From Synanceia verrucosa (Eukaryota > Chordata > Actinopteri > Perciformes > Synanceiidae), in the NCBI GenBank assembly GCA_029721515.1, contig CM056553.1, positions 3,423,001 to 3,487,000 on the forward strand: 64,000 bases of DNA. The letters run 5' to 3'. The notes under the pieces were generated by a model. The model searched no databases. It was given only the letters and a program-made list of their open reading frames with translations, and was not told where the DNA came from. A program made the translations under genes and the position numbers. Each line of letters begins with the position of its first letter. Position 1 is the stretch's first letter. Below are positions 59,271 to 64,000 of this stretch, one piece after another.

Positions 59271-60237
59271 CCTACTGTTGGTGGTTTCAGTTGTTTGTTT
59301 GTTTTCACTTTACCCTGTGTTCAAGTGAACTGTTTTAAATCAGATACAAGCTTATTTAAATGTGCACATCCAGCGGTTCTGAGTCACAGAGACAGTTTGC
59401 AGAGGTTTTGAAATTTCCATCTTAAAGATTTCTGCCGCCGCACCAGAACAATTAAGCTGAAATGAATTGTTTGCGGTGCTCAAAACACTGAACAACTGCA
59501 ATTTAACAGCAATGTGTCTCCTGAAATTCATTACTTTTCATAATAAACAGACTTTCACTGGAACAACTCACGATCAAAGAAATAGTTGCTGTGATGTTCT
59601 TAATTTGAATGTGTTAAACAGGAAGTAGGCGTCCCTTACTTCAGACTGGGTTCAACCATTCGATCTTGTCTGAGGGCTTGTTGATGCAGTTTGGTGGTGG
59701 GAGTCACGGGGGTCACAGGGGTCATGACACATCATTTCTGACGAAGTGGTGAGCCGTGGAAGTGGCGTGACCTGCAACAAGGAGCCACCAGAAAACAATG
59801 AGATGGGATCCACATGCATCCCATAATCCTTCACAGTCCAAAACCACTTTCCTCTCACAGTGATGGGCGTAGCTGTGGGTTCAAATTCCATGCGTTCATA
59901 CGAACGCTCCGAGTGTTTGGCTTTCCCTCCAGATTCTTTGCTATTTCTGTGATTTCTTTATGACTTGCCAATAGAGAAGGGCATTAAATCTGTTTGCACT
60001 GGCGCTGCTCAGAGAATGTACACATGTTTCATCTTAGCTTAGATAAATCTACAACTTGTCACTCCTGTCAGTCCACGATACTGAAGTGTTTGCCTCCATC
60101 CTTTCATTTATATGTTTTTAAAATGGTTTTATGTCTAAATGTATTTTGCATACGATGATGGAGAAGGCATGAATGGATTAGCCAGGGAGCCAAGGGGTCA
60201 TGGGTAAGAGGAAGTACAATGAGATGGAAAAACGGCC
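59271..60237. other. Unique sequence, no gene seen
   Basis: No recognisable element or domain. The start may include the 3' non-coding part of the Penelope-like copy. Confidence 0.35.
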
Positions 60238-60345
60238 GCAAAGAGACGCAAAACTACCACAAAGCAAGACAAAAGGACTGCAAAGACACGCAAAGGGACG
60301 CAAAATGATCACAAACAGACGTGTAATGAATGCAAATAGATGCCA
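60238..60345 (+). repeat. Degenerate CAAAGAGACGCAAAA minisatellite
   Basis: Imperfect tandem units of about 20 bp: CAAAGAGACGCAAAACTACCA, CAAAGCAAGACAAAAGGACTG, CAAAGACACGCAAAGGGACG, CAAAATGATCACAAACAGACG. The repeat explains the basic Lys/Arg-rich frame at 60200-60382. Confidence 0.8.
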
Positions 60346-61697
60346 CAGAAAGTATCATCATGAAGTTATACAAATAGAATAATACAAAAAATGAAAACAG
60401 AATAATAACACCGGCAGCGTTTTGATTGGCTCCTCAGAAGTCTCACTTTCACAATGCCATTCTGTCTGCCAGCTGTTCCATCTCTTAGGAAAATGATGGT
60501 TTGATCTGGATCACAAAGGAAGTGCGTCATGATAGGGCTTTTATTTTCCATGGTTATTGGTAGTTCACCACAGTTACCAAAGAGGATCAGTGTCCATTCT
60601 TTCAGTTACTCTCTGGAAATAGTGGAACAAATGAAGTAACTCTGGAAAATAAAATTTTGTACATCCCTGTGTTGTTGGTAGTTGCTAAACTCTGTTTAAA
60701 AATGGAAAGCAAACCAGTTGTCTTTACAACACTGGTGCAAACAATTGTGCTGGTTGGAAACACTGGGTGGGGAATGGTGAAAAGTTGTCAAAACCTAAAA
60801 TAATTGTATTGGAAATGATGACTTACATATAGAGCTCATAGTATAATGTGGAAAACTGAGCCATGTGTTGCACTTTAAGACTGAACATTATGTTTCAACA
60901 TTCCTCTGAAAGAAGATATTTGAAGCCACTTGGCGTTCTCCAACAAAGCCATTGAATCTCCTTTAAACTCAAATTCAGGGGTCAAATTGCCTTTGGATGC
61001 TGATCCAGGATCGGCTTTGCAATTTCCTCAGCAATATTTTAGGTGAGGGGTTACAGCAGGAATCCTGATTCCCACTCAGGACGCCCAGAAAGAAAAAGGG
61101 AATGCGTCCAGGAGGTTTAATTCTCTTAACCTTTCATTCAATACAGCTGAGGATTCCTGTAATTAATCAAACTGTCATTTCACATCCAGAGTAATAAGAG
61201 CACAGAGCCAAAATATCAAAGTACAGGACAGACCAAATATTTATAGAGCCCTGTGTAATAATATCACACTAATATTAATACAATAAGGCTAGATTCTTGC
61301 TTTTTGTTGACTTACCCTGTTTTGAAATAGTGAAAATAATGTCATTAGTTATTTATTATTGTGATGAAGGAAGGAAAATGACATCTCTCTACTATGATAA
61401 GAGAATAATTTGCCATCCCCTACACTCATTACACACATTTATTAAGCTTAGAGTAAGTATAGTACCACAACTAAAACATTTGTAGACATATTTAATGGAT
61501 TATATCTGTAAAATAAATATATATGTGTATATTACACATAATAGTCACATTATAGCAGATTGTTACAAACAATCATTTTCATCCATTAATCTGATTTTTC
61601 TTCCATCGCATGAAGTCATTAATCGATTATTTGTTTAGTCGAAAGAATGTAAAAAAATTGTGCGTCATAAAGGTCTATTTATATATATACATTTTTC
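60346..61697. other. Unique AT-rich sequence, no gene seen
   Basis: No recognisable element or domain. A short TATATATATAC run lies just before the next MITE copy. Confidence 0.4.
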
Positions 61698-62067
61698 CTT
61701 TTTTGGCAGCGTATTGCTGATAGCGGTCCGCAGTCTGTGAGTAAATTTTGGGGCTTCTGGGACATGTAGTCAGAGCATACAGTATATGCCACATAGATCA
61801 AAACAGGAAGCAAAATGGACGGATTGTGGACAAAAAGTGGTGATTTTAGTGAAAGTGTCCTCTACTCTACCTCTAATAAAACAAGAATGGAACAAGATAA
61901 AAACAAACTTTTTTTCATGATGAAATAGAGAGTCTCTTCTTTCCTTTGAGCTATTCAGTGTTTTCAGAGACATAGTAGAAAATATTCTGTGGGTCTTGAA
62001 ATATGAGCAAAAATACTGGCACATGGCACTTTTGCTTTTAAAAACAGATTGGCAATCAATGAGTTAA
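61698..62067 (-). mobile_element. piggyBac-like MITE, copy 12 (left end lost)
   Basis: Begins inside the family at TTTTTTGGCAGCG and runs through GGGCTTCTGGGACATGTAGTC and CTCTACCTCTAATAAAACAAG to GATTGGCAATCAATGAGTTAA (TTAA 62064-62067). The outer left inverted repeat is missing. The TATATATATAC just upstream may be the eroded subterminal core. Confidence 0.85.
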
Positions 62068-63782
62068 ACAATAAATCAATCTCCAAAATAGCTACAGATG
62101 AGTTGCAGCTCCATAACCATCATGATCTCATCCCTACTCGTCAGACTTCAGGTTTACCTTATTCTAGGCAGCAAAACCAGTTAGAGTTAGCAGAAACATC
62201 ATGGTTTGGTTTAAAATATGACATCATGTTAACACCCCTAGAGTGACATGAGGCTAACACAACAGACTATCTCACAATATATCGTCATATCAAACAGCCC
62301 TCAGCATGTCTATGTGCAGTATGTCTATGTGCTTACCATCTGAAAGTGTTTGTCTTGTGACTTCCCTGACTCCACTGATTAATATACATCAGTATGCAGC
62401 CCAATCTGAAACTGTCCCCATGATCAAACGCTGTTATCTGGATTTCAAAAGCAACAGAAACTAATGTACAGACCCTCAATCTGGGAAGCATTACGTCCTA
62501 AATATTTGACTTGCAGTGAAAAGTTGAGACGCTTTCGTCAGCTTGCTGACAGCGGTGAAACTCACCATAGCCCGTCCCGAGTTTCCACTTTTTTCTTTTT
62601 TTTTCAAATTTTTTAAACCGATTCCAAAGCTTGTAGCGGCCAAGAAGATTTTTGGCGTAATAGCAGAATCTTAATAGTTTGTAATTGGCGAGTGCAACCT
62701 GGAGCGTGAGGGATTTAGACTCGGCCGACGCGTTACAGACAGTTAAACAGTGCAGGACTGACGGAGCTGTGCAGGTAGAGGACTAAAGGTAACTGGACCT
62801 CACATAGTGGAGACAAGATGATAGATTCCTCTTCACGCTGTGCTCTCTTTCCACAGAAACATTAGTTTATATATTTTTTAATGATTGAACTAGACATCAC
62901 CCTAGAAACAACCCATCTAAAAAACAAAATTGTCAATAAATAAATAGATTAACACCTTTTTAACATCCATCCACGTCTCACTTTTGGCAAATCCTCCTCA
63001 TCATCATCATCATCTCATATGTGAAGTCAAATAACGATTAATATTCCTGTCAGAACTTTCCAGACATTGGGAAAAGAACCGCGGGAGGGAAGAAGACTTC
63101 TTGTTTGAATTATATGTAAATGTGAGTAATCTGCAAAAGCAATGTGCGTGATCAGCTCCAATGAGCTTTAAATGACAAATGATGCTCTCGGTCGCATGAA
63201 AGAAAGACAACAATAGTCCCGTGAGAGTTGCTCCAAACTCTTGGATGATTTTTTTTTGACCGAGGCCCTCGTGATGACACAACGAAGGAAAGAACGAGAC
63301 CTGAGTGAACCGGCTGAACTGAGGCACTGCTGAAAACCTGTCACCACGCTGCAAGAGGCAGATGAATTTAATAACACCTAGAAGTGATGTTTGGGGGGAT
63401 AAGCCAGTTTAAATTGCCATGGTGATGAGAGGATAATAAACATTATGTCAATAATCACATGCACTTCATGTGGTGGATAAGGAATCGTCACAGAGGGCCG
63501 TGTAATGTAACTTCTGGAGAGCTTCGACAACCACAAGCATTTAAAGGGACATTCCACACAAAATCCTACTAGAAAGAAAAATGACAGTGTGATGACATAT
63601 TTGGATTAATGGATATTAATTATGAGCAGTTTTTATGGGGGGAAATGTATTCAGAGTTCCTCAGAAACTCATGATCATCTTCTACTGATTTCTTAAAGTT
63701 GAGCACAAAAACTTAATTTAAAATTGAACTAATTTGAAGAAGAAAAAATCTGTTAACTATGCAAAAATTACCTCAAAAAGAA
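62068..63782. other. Unique sequence, no gene seen
   Basis: 62560-62760 is CpG-richer after a T-rich run and could be conserved sequence. A 114-codon minus-strand frame (63010-63354) has no recognisable domain. A (CAT)n run lies at 63000-63014. Confidence 0.35.
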
Positions 63783-64000
63783 GAATAGAATAGTTTTTTT
63801 ATTCATCCCCATTGGTGGAAATTCACCCGCCACAGCAGCATAGACAAATTACAATGATTAAAAAAATACAATAAACAACAGCAAAGACATAATAGAATAA
63901 GTAATAATAATAGAATAAATATTTACATCATGTACTAAATAACAAAGGAAGAAAACTATATTTTAATTGATAAATGAACACAATTATTAGATGAAATAAA
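63783..64000 (-). repeat. LINE-type 3' end, copy B (runs off the window)
   Basis: GAATAGAATAGTTTTTTTATTCATCCCCATTGGTGGAAATTC followed by CAATAAACAACAGCAAAGAC and TGTACTAAATAACAAAGGAAG. It is a direct repeat of 18986-19191 with the extra 35 bp after ATCCCCAT. It continues beyond the window edge. Confidence 0.7.

Noticed and set aside
60200..60382. Basic Lys/Arg/Gln-rich 60-codon frame
   Set aside because: It coincides with a degenerate minisatellite of about 20 bp.

Overview
This window looks like nuclear DNA of a ray-finned (teleost, probably percomorph) fish. It is AT-rich and has no bacterial-type gene packing. It is dominated by families I recognise from teleost genomes: tRNA-derived SINEs, LINE-type 3' tails, hAT- and piggyBac-like MITEs, a Penelope-like element with a GIY-YIG endonuclease, and long (TA)n, (CA)n and (CTA)n arrays. 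I could not support any intact host protein-coding gene. The longest open frame (241 codons, minus strand, 9697-10422) matches no family I know, and the other open frames are short or lie in repeats. The window is best read as an intergenic region or large intron shaped by layers of transposons.

Layout. 0.3-1.8 kb is a nest of three elements. From there to 62 kb, one non-autonomous piggyBac-like MITE family recurs. It has TTAA target duplications and the terminal inverted repeat CTCTTTGAGTGCCA, and I count twelve complete, deleted or fragmentary copies in both orientations, about 4.5 kb or 7% of the window. Two copies have expanded into (TA)n arrays. 13.8-15.6 kb holds a hAT MITE with an 8-bp duplication, apparently inserted in an older MITE, followed by another element whose inverted partner lies at 40.9-41.4 kb. 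30.2-30.9 kb is a (CTA)n composite minisatellite. 32-38.5 kb is retroposon-rich, with two tRNA-SINE copies in opposite orientation. At 35.9-37.1 kb a hAT-type element contains a (TCAAG)n-tailed retroposon, and a paralogous copy at 43.7-44.2 kb preserves the empty site. A longer copy of that retroposon, with a 44-bp VNTR, lies at 48.4-49.4 kb. 51.4-51.9 kb and 53.7-54.0 kb are further hAT MITEs. 57.9-59.3 kb is a frameshifted Penelope-like ORF remnant split by unrelated sequence.

The stretches between are mostly unique sequence in which I see no gene. A few spots could be host regulatory or exonic sequence: a TATA-box promoter-like site near 52.67 kb, AT-rich homeodomain-site clusters near 42.5 and 53.4 kb, and a possible short terminal exon near 20.0 kb. 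None can be confirmed from this sequence alone. The elements do not form a pathway. What links them is insertion history: who jumped into whom, and which copies seeded satellites.
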